This document shows positions 4,875 through 5,002 of a stretch of 5,002 nucleotides of DNA, piece by piece. Numbering within the stretch: the first letter of the stretch is position 1; the number at the start of each line of letters is the position of its first letter. The position numbers were made by a program, and so were the translations under genes. Source of the stretch: CAZDKK01 sp964603725 (GTDB lineage Bacteria; Eisenbacteria; RBG-16-71-46; CAIMUX01; WJJG01); NCBI GenBank assembly GCA_964603725.1, contig CAZRWW010000167.1:1-5002 (forward strand), read 5' to 3'. Below the pieces are notes generated by a model, which worked only from the letters and a program-made list of their open reading frames with translations, was not told the origin of the DNA and did not search any database.

Positions 4875-5002
4875 ATGCCGAGCAGGAAGAACCTCAAGGG
4901 TCCGGCCGGCGCGCCCCGGGGCGCGCGTTCCGGCGAGCGGGGCCAGGCGGCGGGCAAGAAGGCCCCGCCGGGCAAGAAGGGCGGGGCGGGCGAGAAGGCC
5001 CC
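4875..5002 (+). CDS. Basic low-complexity N-terminus of an unidentified protein (3'-partial)
   Basis: An ATG 2 bp after the panB stop opens a frame that runs off the right edge after about 42 codons. GGAGGAG at 4857-4863, inside the end of panB, could serve as a rather distant Shine-Dalgarno sequence. The peptide starts MPSRKNLKGPAGAPRGARSG and is rich in Lys, Arg, Gly, Ala and Pro. It ends in a hexapeptide repeat of the GKK/GEK type and has no hydrophobic core, signal peptide or membrane segment. It does not resemble the start of PanC, the commonest neighbour of panB, which has a VPTMG block near residue 30. Lys/Gly/Arg-rich leaders of this kind occur on RNA- or nucleic-acid-binding proteins, including some TrmH/RlmB-type rRNA methyltransferases, but that is only a suggestion. 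The family stays unknown. Confidence 0.55.
   Translation, partial: MPSRKNLKGPAGAPRGARSGERGQAAGKKAPPGKKGGAGEKA
4953..5002 (+). repeat. 18-bp coding tandem repeat (hexapeptide unit)
   Basis: Units begin at 4953, 4971 and 4989. Each starts with GGCAAGAAGG or GGCGAGAAGG and encodes G-K/E-K followed by three small residues (GKKAPP, GKKGGA, GEKA...). The third unit is cut by the window edge, so the array may continue. It lies in frame in the gene that starts at 4875. Confidence 0.7.

Noticed and set aside
1..5002. tRNA, rRNA, riboswitch, CRISPR array, insertion sequence or attachment site
   Set aside because: Nearly the whole window is accounted for by protein genes. The only sizeable gap (2275-2449) shows no structured RNA motif, and no direct-repeat arrays, terminal inverted repeats or transposase motifs were seen.

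Overview
The window is a GC-rich (roughly 70% or more), gene-dense piece of a bacterial chromosome made of housekeeping cofactor genes. No RNA gene, insertion sequence, CRISPR array, phage gene or defence system is visible. The lineage cannot be fixed from the sequence. Type III pantothenate kinase, stand-alone FolB and FolK, the order folB-folK-deoxynucleoside kinase-panB, and strongly G/C-ending codons fit a high-GC, probably Gram-negative soil or sediment lineage (for example Myxococcota-, Acidobacteriota- or Eisenbacteria-like). That placement is inference.

Layout. Bases 2-199 look like the disordered C-terminal tail of an unidentified plus-strand gene. coaX follows 20 bp later (220-1023, +) behind a strong Shine-Dalgarno sequence. 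A PimA-like GT4 glycosyltransferase lies on the minus strand (1063-2274), convergent with coaX. It diverges from folB across a 175-bp intergenic region (2275-2449), where weak promoter-like sequences can be seen on both strands. From 2450 the plus strand carries a tight apparent operon: folB (2450-2815), folK (2812-3363, ATGA overlap), a deoxynucleoside kinase (3360-4019, GTGA overlap) and panB (4048-4872, 28-bp gap). A basic, low-complexity N-terminus of a further gene (4875 to the window end) starts 2 bp after panB.

Function. FolB and FolK make the pterin half of folate. Folate, as 5,10-methylene-tetrahydrofolate, is the one-carbon donor for PanB, which makes ketopantoate, the precursor of pantothenate. 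CoaX then phosphorylates pantothenate as the first committed step to coenzyme A. The deoxynucleoside kinase salvages deoxynucleosides and links the cluster to DNA precursor supply. The glycosyltransferase has no evident link to these pathways.

The region is mostly ordinary. Points worth a second look are the divergent promoter region with paired CTAG motifs, the A/T-rich start of folB, the non-canonical motifs of the deoxynucleoside kinase, the PimA-like glycosyltransferase, and the repeat-bearing basic N-terminus after panB. I found no convincing undescribed system.
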